From assembly GCA_937927945.1 (NCBI GenBank), contig CALEYW010000082.1:116427-180426 (forward strand): DNA of 64,000 nt. The letters run 5' to 3'. This DNA comes from an uncultured candidate division WPS-2 bacterium (GTDB lineage Bacteria; Vulcanimicrobiota; Vulcanimicrobiia; Vulcanimicrobiales; Vulcanimicrobiaceae). The notes beneath the pieces were generated by a model. That model was not told the origin of the DNA and did not search any database. It saw nothing but the letters and a program-made list of their open reading frames with translations. Below are positions 1 through 6,981 of this stretch, piece by piece (position 1 is the first letter of the stretch; every line of letters begins with the position of its first letter). Position numbers and translations under genes: made by a program.

Positions 1-230
1 TCGAGCCACCCCTGGGTGTTGTCCCTGTGATGGCAAGCTTGTCGAGCCACCCCCGGGGTGTTGTCCCTGTCATGGCGAGCTTGTCGAGCCACCCTCGGGG
101 TGGCCCGAGCGAGGGCCACGCCACGATCTTGGCCGCTGGGGAAGATTCGGGGTCACGCTTCGACTGCGCTCAGCGTGACACGCGGGTTGCTCGACAAGCT
201 CGCAATGACAGGCGGACGCGCTCGCGATGA
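1..230. repeat. Cluster of short dispersed repeats
   Basis: Non-coding stretch downstream of nuoD. Two nearly identical units of about 42 bp lie head to tail (1-41 and 42-83), and a third begins at 84. Each contains the core GAGCTTGTCGAGCCACCC or a close variant. An inverted copy of the core (CTCGACAAGCTCGCAATGACA) lies near 190-210. Between them, at about 152-181, is a palindrome with arms GTCACGCT and AGCGTGAC. A related element occurs at 40145-40173. The architecture fits a REP-like or MITE-like intergenic family. No gene is seen here; the small ORFs are repeat read-through. Confidence 0.6.
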
Positions 231-245
231 GGGCGAGCGTTTTCG

Positions 246-1481
246 TTACCTGTCGACTTCGCCGAAGACGGGGTCCAGGGAGCCGATCATGACGACCATG
301 TCGGCGATGAGCTCGCCGATGGCGATCTTCTTGAGGACTTGGAGATTGTAGAGCGAGGGCGGGCGGGTGCGCACGCGCCAGGGGCGGTTGTCGCCGTTGG
401 AGACGACGTAGTAGCCGAGCTCGCCGCGCGGACCTTCGACTGCTTGATAGATGTCGCCCGGCGGGACGCGGAACGATTCGGAGACGAGCTTGAAGTGATG
501 GATCAGCGCTTCCATCGAGAGCGCGATCGTCTCTTTGGGCGGCGGCGCGAACTTCGTGTCGGGGATCTGCCAGGCGCCGGGCGTATCGAGCTGCTTGCGC
601 ACTTGGCGGATGATGCGCATCGCTTCGTCCATCTCGTCGAGCCGCACGAGGAAGCGCGCATAGGCGTCGCCTTCGGTCCGCGTGATCACGTCGAATTCGT
701 ACTGGTCGTAGCCGCTGTACGGGAACGCGCGGCGCACGTCGTATTGGATGCCGGTCGCGCGCAGCGTCGGTCCGGTCAGGCTCCACGCGACCGCTTCGTC
801 GGCGCTGATGATGCCGACGTCGATCATGCGGTCTTGCAGGATCGGGTTCTTCTGCAGCAGGCGCCGCACGTCGCGCATGCGCGGCTCGTACATGTCGATG
901 ACGCCGTCGAGCTTCGCGAGAAATCCCTCAGGCAGATCCTGTCCGAGTCCGCCGACGCGAATGTAGTTGGGATGCATGCGCGCGCCGCCCGACATCTCGA
1001 AGAGGTCGAGGATCCGTTCGCGCAGATCGAAGCAGTAGAAAAAGCCAGTCAGCGCCCCGAGGTCGATGCCGCCCGTTCCCAGCCACACGCAGTGCGACGC
1101 GATGCGCGACAGCTCCGAGAGCAATACGCGTATCTGGTTCGCGCGCGGCGGAATCTGGTCGTCGATGCCCAGCAGTTTCTCGACCGCGAGGTAATAGCAC
1201 AGCGCGTTGGTCAGCGGCGAGAGGTAGTCCATCCGCTCGATGACGGTCGATGCCTGCGACCAAAACAGGTTCTCGGCGCTCTTCTCGATGCCGGTGTGCA
1301 GGTAGCCGATCTCGGGCGACGCCTTGGTGACGATCTCGCCTTCGATCTCGGTGATCACTTGCAGCACGCCGTGCGTCGAGGGGTGCTGCGGTCCCATCGA
1401 AAGCACCATGTGGCCTTCGCCGCGCTCGATGACGTCGACCGCGTAGCCGCCGGTGGCGTCGGGCGCGTTCGTCACGGTCAC
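246..1481 (-). CDS. nuoD: NADH-quinone oxidoreductase subunit D (complex I 49 kDa)
   Basis: Subunit of the peripheral arm of complex I that helps form the quinone-reduction site. The protein is 411 residues, normal for NuoD. It opens with the family signature MGPQHPSTHGVL at about residues 29-40, followed by the conserved EIGYLHTGIEK and RADQ-like ARANQIRVLLSELSRI regions. The chosen start is the GTG at 1481, whose last bases overlap the TGA of nuoC (GTGA), a typical translational-coupling arrangement. The open frame continues upstream, but only as a shadow of nuoC. It is the last nuo gene visible. The operon reads A-B-C-D on the minus strand, and the downstream 245 bases are repeats, so the remaining nuo genes are not adjacent on this side. 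Confidence 0.97.
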   Translation of the reverse strand: MTVTNAPDATGGYAVDVIERGEGHMVLSMGPQHPSTHGVLQVITEIEGEIVTKASPEIGYLHTGIEKSAENLFWSQASTVIERMDYLSPLTNALCYYLAVEKLLGIDDQIPPRANQIRVLLSELSRIASHCVWLGTGGIDLGALTGFFYCFDLRERILDLFEMSGGARMHPNYIRVGGLGQDLPEGFLAKLDGVIDMYEPRMRDVRRLLQKNPILQDRMIDVGIISADEAVAWSLTGPTLRATGIQYDVRRAFPYSGYDQYEFDVITRTEGDAYARFLVRLDEMDEAMRIIRQVRKQLDTPGAWQIPDTKFAPPPKETIALSMEALIHHFKLVSESFRVPPGDIYQAVEGPRGELGYYVVSNGDNRPWRVRTRPPSLYNLQVLKKIAIGELIADMVVMIGSLDPVFGEVDR

Positions 1482-2128
1482 GGTTGTTTTCCGTCCTTCG
1501 CTTGCAGCGGATTCGGCGCGGCATGTCCGTCGGCGCGCGCGCGCACCTCGGCGATCTGCTTCTGCAAGCCGGCCGCCGTGCGGCCCGACGCCGGCGTCCC
1601 CGCCGCGACGTTCGATTTCAGGGCGAACGACGGACGCGGCGTACGTTCGCGCGCGACGCCGCGCAGCGGATAATCCTTGCGCAGCGGATGACCTTCCCAG
1701 TCGTCCGGCATCTGGATGCGGCGCAGGTCCGGATGGCCCTCGAACGTGATGCCGTACAGGTCGAAGATCTCGCGCTCCGCCCAGTCGGCGCTCGGCCACA
1801 GATCGACGACCGTCGGCACCGTCGTCGCGTCGCCCGGGACGCCGCACAGCACGCGCACGCGCTCCGGCTGCCCGATCTGCCCTGCGCTGGCCGCCTGCGT
1901 CGGCAAACGCAGCAGATGATACGCGATGTCGTAGCGCGGCTCGCGCTCGAGGTAGTCGACCCCGCCGACGTCGAGCAGCATGCTGAAACCGTCGCGCTTG
2001 AGATCTTCGAGCGCGGCGCGCAATGCCGCCGGCGTAACGCGCAGGATGCGGGCATCGGCGATATCGGGACGTACCGCAGTGGGGTCGACGGCGGTTGCCC
2101 CGGCCGGCGGCGCTTGTGAACTCGGCAT
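1478..2128 (-). CDS. nuoC: NADH-quinone oxidoreductase subunit C (complex I 30 kDa)
   Basis: Peripheral-arm subunit of complex I, 216 residues. The 30-kDa signature is clear: ADWAEREIFDLYGITFEGHP followed by DLRRIQMPDDWEGHPLRKDYPL in the central to C-terminal part. The N-terminal 25 residues are Ala/Pro-rich and variable. The C-terminal roughly 50 residues beyond the signature form a low-complexity extension that many NuoC proteins lack. It lies 13 bp downstream of nuoB and its stop overlaps the GTG of nuoD, so the genes are surely cotranscribed. Confidence 0.96.
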   Translation of the reverse strand: MPSSQAPPAGATAVDPTAVRPDIADARILRVTPAALRAALEDLKRDGFSMLLDVGGVDYLEREPRYDIAYHLLRLPTQAASAGQIGQPERVRVLCGVPGDATTVPTVVDLWPSADWAEREIFDLYGITFEGHPDLRRIQMPDDWEGHPLRKDYPLRGVARERTPRPSFALKSNVAAGTPASGRTAAGLQKQIAEVRARADGHAAPNPLQAKDGKQP

Positions 2129-2141
2129 GTGTGTGCTCGGC

Positions 2142-2627
2142 CTAGGCTCGTGCGAGAATGCCGCCGCGCCCGCCGCGTTTGATCTGCTGCTGGATCAGGT
2201 TGACCGCGTACAGCAGACCATCGGGCGTCGGAGGGCAGCCGGGGACGTAGACGTCGACGGGAATGATCGTGTCGACCCCTTGGACGATGGCATAGTTGTC
2301 GAAGACGCCGCCGCTCGACGCGCAGGCACCCATCGAGATGACCCACTTCGGATCGGCCATCTGATCGTAGAGGCGCTTGACGATCGGCGCCATCTTGCGC
2401 GCGACGCGGCCCGAGACGATCATCAGATCGGCTTGGCGCGGCGACGCGCGAAACACTTCGGATCCGAGCCGGGCGATGTCGTATTCCGGGGCCGTCGCGG
2501 TCATCATCTCGATCGCGCAGCAGGCCAGCCCCATCGTCAGCGGCCACACGCTCGAGGCCTGCGCCCAGCGCGCGACCGAGTCGACCGTCGTGAGGAGAAA
2601 ATCCGCCCCGCTGTTCCCTAGCGCCAC
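2142..2627 (-). CDS. nuoB: NADH-quinone oxidoreductase subunit B (N2 cluster)
   Basis: Carries the N2 [4Fe-4S] cluster that passes electrons to quinone. The N2 ligands are visible as the adjacent pair C36-C37 (GLACCAIEMM), C102 (MGACASSGG) and C131 (VPGCPPTPD). From the GTG at 2627 the product is 161 residues, in the family range. That GTG lies inside the last codons of nuoA (overlap about 10 bp). A longer upstream open frame exists, but it is antisense noise over nuoA. No other start in this frame gives a sensible N-terminus. Confidence 0.95.
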   Translation of the reverse strand: MALGNSGADFLLTTVDSVARWAQASSVWPLTMGLACCAIEMMTATAPEYDIARLGSEVFRASPRQADLMIVSGRVARKMAPIVKRLYDQMADPKWVISMGACASSGGVFDNYAIVQGVDTIIPVDVYVPGCPPTPDGLLYAVNLIQQQIKRGGRGGILARA

Positions 2628-2971
2628 TCGAAACCGCCTCTCTTCCACACGTATGCGTACCCGATCGCGAGCACGACGACGAACGTCAGCATCTCGGCGA
2701 CGCCGAACATCCGCAGCTGGTGCATCTGCACCGCCCACGGATAGAACGACGCGGCCTCGACGTCGAAGATCACGAACAGCATCGCGACGAGGTAGAACCG
2801 CACCGGAAAGCGGCCGGAGACGTCGGAGGTCGGCTCGACGCCGCACTCGTAGGCTTCCGACTTCACGGCATTGGGTTTCTTGCGGGCCACGAGCCCCGGC
2901 AGCAGGCAGAAGGCCAGGGCTGCGAGGAACGCGACGGCGAGATAGATTGCGACAGGACCGTAGGGAGACAT
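2618..2971 (-). CDS. nuoA: NADH-quinone oxidoreductase subunit A
   Basis: Small membrane subunit at the junction of the membrane and peripheral arms of complex I. 117 residues with three hydrophobic helices (about 7-27, 62-82 and 91-109). The conserved stretch SEAYECGVEP is in the first loop, with FYLVAMLFVIFDVEAASFYPW in helix 2. It is the first gene of the nuo operon; the promoter must lie upstream of 2971, where only 22 bp separate it from a divergent lipoprotein gene. Confidence 0.95.
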   Translation of the reverse strand: MSPYGPVAIYLAVAFLAALAFCLLPGLVARKKPNAVKSEAYECGVEPTSDVSGRFPVRFYLVAMLFVIFDVEAASFYPWAVQMHQLRMFGVAEMLTFVVVLAIGYAYVWKRGGFEWR

Positions 2972-2993
2972 CGACCTGAAGTATTACACGAAG

Positions 2994-3347
2994 TTGACCC
3001 GGGGTGCCTCCATCCTCGGTCTGATGGTGCTCGTCCTGGCTGCCTGCTCGCCCAACCCCAACGGGCAGGGCGTCGCCGAATTCGGCTCCGTCCAGGGCCG
3101 CGTCGTCGACGCGAAGACCCAACAGCCGGTTCAGCAGTTCACCGTCTCGGTCGGCGGCCAGAGCGTCTCGGTCTCGCCGGCGGCGCAGGGCGTCTTCCTG
3201 GTCAATCACGTCCCGATCGGCACGCAGACGCTCCAGGTCTTCGCGATCGGCTACCAGACGTTCGTGCTGCCGGGGATCGTCGTCCAGAAAGACCAGACCA
3301 CCAACATCGACCAGCTGATCGGAATCGCGCCGACCAGCGGGCTCTAG
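2994..3347 (+). CDS. Small lipoprotein with carboxypeptidase-regulatory-like fold
   Basis: 117 residues from a TTG start. A signal peptide ends in the lipobox LAAC at about residues 15-18, so export and lipidation are likely. The mature part (GRVVDAKTQQPVQQFTVSVGG, then NHVPIGTQTLQVFAIGYQTF) has the pattern of a carboxypeptidase-regulatory / PEGA-like beta-sandwich. This domain type is common in cell-surface proteins and has no catalytic function by itself. An in-frame CTG further upstream and the ATG at residue 11 are alternative starts. The gene is divergent from nuoA with almost no intergenic space. Specific role unknown. Confidence 0.7.
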   Translation: MTRGASILGLMVLVLAACSPNPNGQGVAEFGSVQGRVVDAKTQQPVQQFTVSVGGQSVSVSPAAQGVFLVNHVPIGTQTLQVFAIGYQTFVLPGIVVQKDQTTNIDQLIGIAPTSGL

Positions 3348-3391
3348 CACCGCCGGCAGCCGTCGCGCCCCGGGCGGGGTTCTAGGTCGCA

Positions 3392-4474
3392 ATGCGCTCG
3401 CTCGACGTCCTGGCCGCCGCGGCCGGCGTGTTTCTGGTCTTCTGGTCGCAGCGCGACCTGTTTCAATCGGTCATCGTGCCCCGTTCGGTCGGGGGCCGGT
3501 ACCGGCCGAGCGTGCTCATCTCGCGCTACGGCTGGAAGCTCTGGCGGGCGGCCTGCCTGCGCATTCCGGACATGGAACGGCGCGAGGACACGCTCGCCGT
3601 GTTCGCGCCGACCTTCCTCATGACGCTGCTCGCGTATTGGGTCGCCTCGCAGATCGTCGGGCTGGGCCTGCTGTTCTGGGCCCTGCGCGATTGGATCCAT
3701 CCCGTGCCGAAGCTTGGTGCGGCGATCTACTTCGCAGGCGCTTCGCTCTTGACGATCGGGTACGGCGACTTCGCTCCGACGCATTGGGAGACACGCTTTC
3801 TCGCGCTCTTCGCCGCTGCCTCGGGTCTGGGAACGTTCGCGATCGTCACGACCTTCCTGTTCCAGACCTTCGCCGCGTTTCAGCGGCGCGAAGCGTTCGT
3901 GGTGACGATCGCCGAGCGCACCGGTTCGCCGCCGAGCGGCGTCGAGTTTCTCGCCCGTCACATCAAGCTGGGCATGGTCGACGACATTGGCACGATCTTG
4001 CGCGAGTCGCAGCGGTGGATCTCCGAAGTATTGGAGACGCATCTCGCCTACCCGGTGCTCTCGTACTTTCGCTCCAGCCACGACGACGAGTCATGGGTCG
4101 GCACGATCGGCGCGCTCCTCGACGCCTCGACCCTCCTGGTGACGACGGTCGACATCGACCATCGCGGACAAGCCGAGATCACGCTGCGCAGCGGAACGCA
4201 CCTGGTGCGCGATTTCGCCGGTTTCTTCGCGCTGCCCTCAGGCGACGCCGCGATGGTCGAATACGATGAATTCGCCGCAGCGTACCGCAGGCTGCTCGAG
4301 CTCGGCGTGCCGATGCACCCGCTGGAAGACGCGTGGCCGGCGTTCTCGGCGCGGCGGGCGGCTTATGCCGAGCAGCTCGACGCGATGGCGCGCTGGTGGC
4401 GGATCCCGCCGGCTCGTTGGATCGGCGACCGCTCGCGGGTCCGCGTCCATGTCAACGTGGGCGTGCCGCGGTAG
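3392..4474 (+). CDS. Two-TM potassium channel-like membrane protein
   Basis: 360 residues. The selectivity-filter signature TIGYGD lies at residues 121-126, between a hydrophobic segment at about 72-98 (outer helix) and one at about 135-160 (inner helix). A further hydrophobic segment is near the N-terminus (6-20). This is the arrangement of ion_trans_2-type K+ channels. The remaining 200 C-terminal residues are soluble and presumably cytoplasmic. No RCK (TrkA-N) nucleotide-binding motif was seen, so the gating ligand cannot be inferred. The gene runs convergent to the peroxiredoxin gene, with a long hairpin between them. Confidence 0.85.
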   Translation: MRSLDVLAAAAGVFLVFWSQRDLFQSVIVPRSVGGRYRPSVLISRYGWKLWRAACLRIPDMERREDTLAVFAPTFLMTLLAYWVASQIVGLGLLFWALRDWIHPVPKLGAAIYFAGASLLTIGYGDFAPTHWETRFLALFAAASGLGTFAIVTTFLFQTFAAFQRREAFVVTIAERTGSPPSGVEFLARHIKLGMVDDIGTILRESQRWISEVLETHLAYPVLSYFRSSHDDESWVGTIGALLDASTLLVTTVDIDHRGQAEITLRSGTHLVRDFAGFFALPSGDAAMVEYDEFAAAYRRLLELGVPMHPLEDAWPAFSARRAAYAEQLDAMARWWRIPPARWIGDRSRVRVHVNVGVPR

Positions 4475-4508
4475 CGGCTTGGGGTGCGGGGCGGGGACGT
4501 GCTGCTAC

Positions 4509-4554
4509 GGGGACGCTCCCTGCGCGCCATCCATGGCCCGCAGGGAGCGTCCCC
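4509..4554. repeat. 46-nt near-perfect hairpin (intergenic palindrome)
   Basis: The arms GGGGACGCTCCCTGCG (4509-4524) and CGCAGGGAGCGTCCCC (4539-4554) are perfectly complementary. The 14-nt centre itself contains a further GCCAT/ATGGC stem. The result is a nearly uninterrupted hairpin between two convergent genes. There is no T-run on either strand, so it is not a classic intrinsic terminator. It could be a bidirectional transcription barrier or a REP/MITE copy. Confidence 0.8.
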
Positions 4555-4596
4555 GCCACCCCATCATCCCGCCCCCCGGCCGAGCCCTAGCCGCGT

Positions 4597-5103
4597 CTAC
4601 GCGCCCTTGATCTTCTCGAGCTCCTCGAACAGCACGCCTTCATCGGGCGCTTCCCGCAGCTCATGCACATCGATGTACCGCACGATGCCGTTTTTGTCGA
4701 TGATGAAGAGCGCCCGTTCAGCCATCCCTTCTTTGCGCAGCACGCCGAAGCGCTGCGCGACCTCGCCGTGCGGATAGAAATCGCTCAGCAGCGGATAGGA
4801 GAGACCGCCGAGCTGTTCAGCCCACGCGGCGTTGGCGAACCGGGAATCCGTCGACACGCCCACAACTTGGGCGTCGAGCGCACGAAAGCGATCGAGCTCG
4901 CGTTCGTACGTCGGTATTTGAGTGCTTCAAGTGGGGCTGAACGCGAAGGGATAAAACGCGACGACGACGTTGCCGCCCTTCGCCGCCGCGAGCGACCACG
5001 GTTCGCCCTTGTGGGAGCCGAGCGTGAAGTCGGGGGCCGGGTCGCCCACCTTCAAGGTCGGCGTGGAGTCGGCGCTGCTGGTGCGCCCAATCGGAATTGC
5101 CAT
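4597..5103 (-). CDS. Peroxiredoxin with in-frame TGA at the peroxidatic position (probable selenoprotein)
   Basis: AhpC/TSA-fold peroxiredoxin of the BCP/AhpE type, expected to reduce hydroperoxides. Read through the TGA at 4927-4929, it is one continuous 168-residue frame. Upstream is GDPAPDFTLGSHKG and FYPFAFSPT; downstream are VVGVSTDSRFANAAWA and LLSDFYPHGEVAQRFGV. The TGA is codon 59 and falls exactly where the PxxxTxxC motif requires the catalytic Cys (P52, S56, Sec59). The translated protein contains no Cys at all. A SECIS-like hairpin starts 17 nt after the TGA. The start is ATG 5103 (GTG 5112 possible), with an AGGCGAG element upstream. It lies 51 bp downstream of the protease gene on the same strand. 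The alternatives, a nonsense mutation or a sequencing error, are less likely given the exact position. Confidence 0.85.
4880..4909 (-). promoter_or_regulatory. Candidate bacterial SECIS element
   Basis: On the minus strand, immediately after the in-frame TGA. The outer stem GTACGAA/TTCGTGC (7 pairs, one G-U) is followed by a single C/T mismatch, an inner stem GCGA/TCGC, and the six-base apical loop GCTCGA. The loop starts with G and lies 29 nt after the TGA. Bacterial SECIS elements are hairpins in the coding region just 3' of UGA, typically with a small apical loop having a G in its first positions about 16-37 nt away. This one meets both criteria. SelB recognition is inferred, not shown. 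Confidence 0.7.
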
Positions 5104-5154
5104 CGCGGCCACTCGCCTACGCTTGCACCGGAGTCCTGCCGTCGAATGAACTCC

Positions 5155-5880
5155 TCAGCGCCGGCGCGCTTCGGCCACGCGCGGATGGGCGGCGAGGAAT
5201 TCGGTCGCGGCGTCGATCGGCGTCGCGAAACCGATCGCGCGTTCTTCCTCGAAGCGCGACTGCGCGACCCCGATCACCTCGCCGGTCGTCACGTCGAACA
5301 CGGGGCCGCCGCTTTCCCCCGGGATGATCGCGACGTCCAGTTCCAGCGCGCCCTTGCGCACGCTCGCGACGCGGCCCGCATACATCGAGACCGTGCGGCC
5401 CAGACGTTCGTCGTCGAACGCGTCCGGGATCGGATAACCGAGCACGCCGATCGGCGTGCCGGGCTCGAGGTGCGCGATCGACCCGAGCCGCGCCGCGCGC
5501 TGGTTCGGCAGGTGCACGTCGACGATCGCGAGGTCTTCATCGGGTCCGGTGCGCGCCACGACCCGAGCCGGCGCGCGCGCGCCGTCGCCGATCGTGGCGA
5601 TTAGCTCCTTCGCGTCCTCGATCACATGCGCGTCGGTGAGGATGCGAGCGCCCCAGGCGCCGCTTTCGACCACGACGCCGCTGCCGTACGCGTCGTCCCA
5701 TTGACCCTTGCGCTTGGGATCGTCGGCGGGAATCTTCATCGTGAAGAGGACGACCGAGGGATGCAGCCGTTCGTACGCCGCGACGTACCGGTCTTTTTCC
5801 GCGAGCGCGTCGTGCGGCGCGCGGCTGCAGGCGGCCACCAGTAGCGACAGCAGCAGCACCGGCCACCGCGTCGTCCTCAC
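5155..5880 (-). CDS. Trypsin-like serine protease, lipoprotein
   Basis: 241 residues with a signal peptide ending in the lipobox VAAC (about residues 15-18), so probably a lipid-anchored periplasmic enzyme. The catalytic triad of the S1C/HtrA-type fold is readable: His in LTDAHVI, Asp in PDEDLAIVDV and the nucleophile in IPGESGGPVF. There is no PDZ domain, so it is a single-domain relative of DegP/HtrA proteins. The ATG overlaps the stop of hflX (4 bp), so the two are translationally coupled. The Sec-peroxiredoxin follows 51 bp downstream. Substrate unknown; a role in envelope protein quality control is plausible from family membership. Confidence 0.85.
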   Translation of the reverse strand: MRTTRWPVLLLSLLVAACSRAPHDALAEKDRYVAAYERLHPSVVLFTMKIPADDPKRKGQWDDAYGSGVVVESGAWGARILTDAHVIEDAKELIATIGDGARAPARVVARTGPDEDLAIVDVHLPNQRAARLGSIAHLEPGTPIGVLGYPIPDAFDDERLGRTVSMYAGRVASVRKGALELDVAIIPGESGGPVFDVTTGEVIGVAQSRFEEERAIGFATPIDAATEFLAAHPRVAEARRR

Positions 5881-6980
5881 GGCAAGCGTTCCGCGATCGC
5901 CGCGCGCAGCCGGTCGATCCCTTCACCGCTCGACGCGCTCACGTCCAGGGCACCCGCCGGCAGCGTCGTCCGCGCTTCGGCGTCGAGCCGGTCGACTTTG
6001 TTGAAGATGTGGATGGTCGGCTTCTCGTCGAGCTTGAGTTCGCGCAGGATCGCCTCGACCGACGCCTTCTGGCGCGGCCAGTCGGGATTCGACGCGTCGG
6101 AGACGTGCAGCAGCAAGTCGGCGTTCTCGAGCTCTTCGAGCGTCGCGCGGAATGCGTTGACGAGCTCCTGCGGCAGCGCGGTGATGAAGCCGACGGTGTC
6201 GGCGAGCCGCACGTTGAGGCCCGGCGCGACGTACGCGCGGCGCAGCGTCGGATCGAGCGTCGCGAACGGCTGGTCGGCGACGAACGCGCCCTCGCCCTGA
6301 CCCGAACCGGCCAGCCGGTTCAGCAGCGACGATTTGCCGACGTTGGTGTAGCCGACCAGCGCGACGAACGGATCGCTGCCGCGGCCGCTGCGGCGCGTCT
6401 CGCGCTGTTTGCGCACTTCCTCGAGCTGACGCTGGAGCAGCGAGACGCGTTGCTGGATCTTGCGCCGGTCGACTTCCAGTTTCGTCTCACCGGGGCCACG
6501 CGTGCCGACGCCGCCGCCCAGCCGCGAGAGCGCCGCGCCGGCGCCGATCAGGTTCGATTGCCGGTATCGCAGCTGCGCGAGCTCGACTTGCAGCTGGCCC
6601 TCGCGCGAGCGCGCGTGCGCGGCGAAGATGTCGAGGATCAGCATCGTGCGGTCGACGATCGGCAGCGGGACGACCTTCTCGAGGTTCGTCCGCTGGCGCG
6701 GCCGCAAATCGTTGAAGACGAAGAGCACGTTCGCGTCGAGCTCTTCGGCCCGCTCGGCGATCTCGCGCGCCTTGCCGCTCCCGACCAGCGTCGCCGGATC
6801 GACGTGACCCAACCGCTGCACGATCTCGCCGACGATACGAACCCCCGCCGCCTTCGCGAGCGCAACAAACTCCGCCATTTCGGGAATCAAGGGTCGCGCC
6901 GGATCTTGCGTGTCCACTGCGACGACAAGCCCGCGCTGCGGCCCCGCGTCGGTTCGATGCAATCGTCGGTCTTCGTTCAT
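5877..6980 (-). CDS. hflX: GTPase HflX
   Basis: Ribosome-associated GTPase known in other bacteria for splitting or rescuing stalled 70S ribosomes under stress. 367 residues. The N-terminal HflX domain has VGSGKAREIAER-like and NDLRPRQRTNLEK motifs. A coiled linker follows GPGETKLEVDRR. The G domain has P-loop GYTNVGKSSLLN, G3 LADTVGFI and G4 FNKVD. It starts at the ATG at 6980, only 1 bp after the stop of the upstream btuF gene on the same strand. Confidence 0.95.
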   Translation of the reverse strand: MNEDRRLHRTDAGPQRGLVVAVDTQDPARPLIPEMAEFVALAKAAGVRIVGEIVQRLGHVDPATLVGSGKAREIAERAEELDANVLFVFNDLRPRQRTNLEKVVPLPIVDRTMLILDIFAAHARSREGQLQVELAQLRYRQSNLIGAGAALSRLGGGVGTRGPGETKLEVDRRKIQQRVSLLQRQLEEVRKQRETRRSGRGSDPFVALVGYTNVGKSSLLNRLAGSGQGEGAFVADQPFATLDPTLRRAYVAPGLNVRLADTVGFITALPQELVNAFRATLEELENADLLLHVSDASNPDWPRQKASVEAILRELKLDEKPTIHIFNKVDRLDAEARTTLPAGALDVSASSGEGIDRLRAAIAERLP

Positions 6981-6981
6981 T

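Noticed and set aside
70..786. Long minus-strand frame over the 3' part of nuoD
   Set aside because: Arg-rich shadow of nuoD in another frame; no domain pattern.
339..1673. 444-codon plus-strand frame antisense to nuoD/nuoC
   Set aside because: GC-rich antisense ORF with His/Arg/Asp bias; the minus strand carries the real conserved genes.
4817..4999. Separate 60-codon ORF bridging the peroxiredoxin halves
   Set aside because: Different frame, Arg-rich; the two peroxiredoxin halves are already in one frame interrupted only by TGA.
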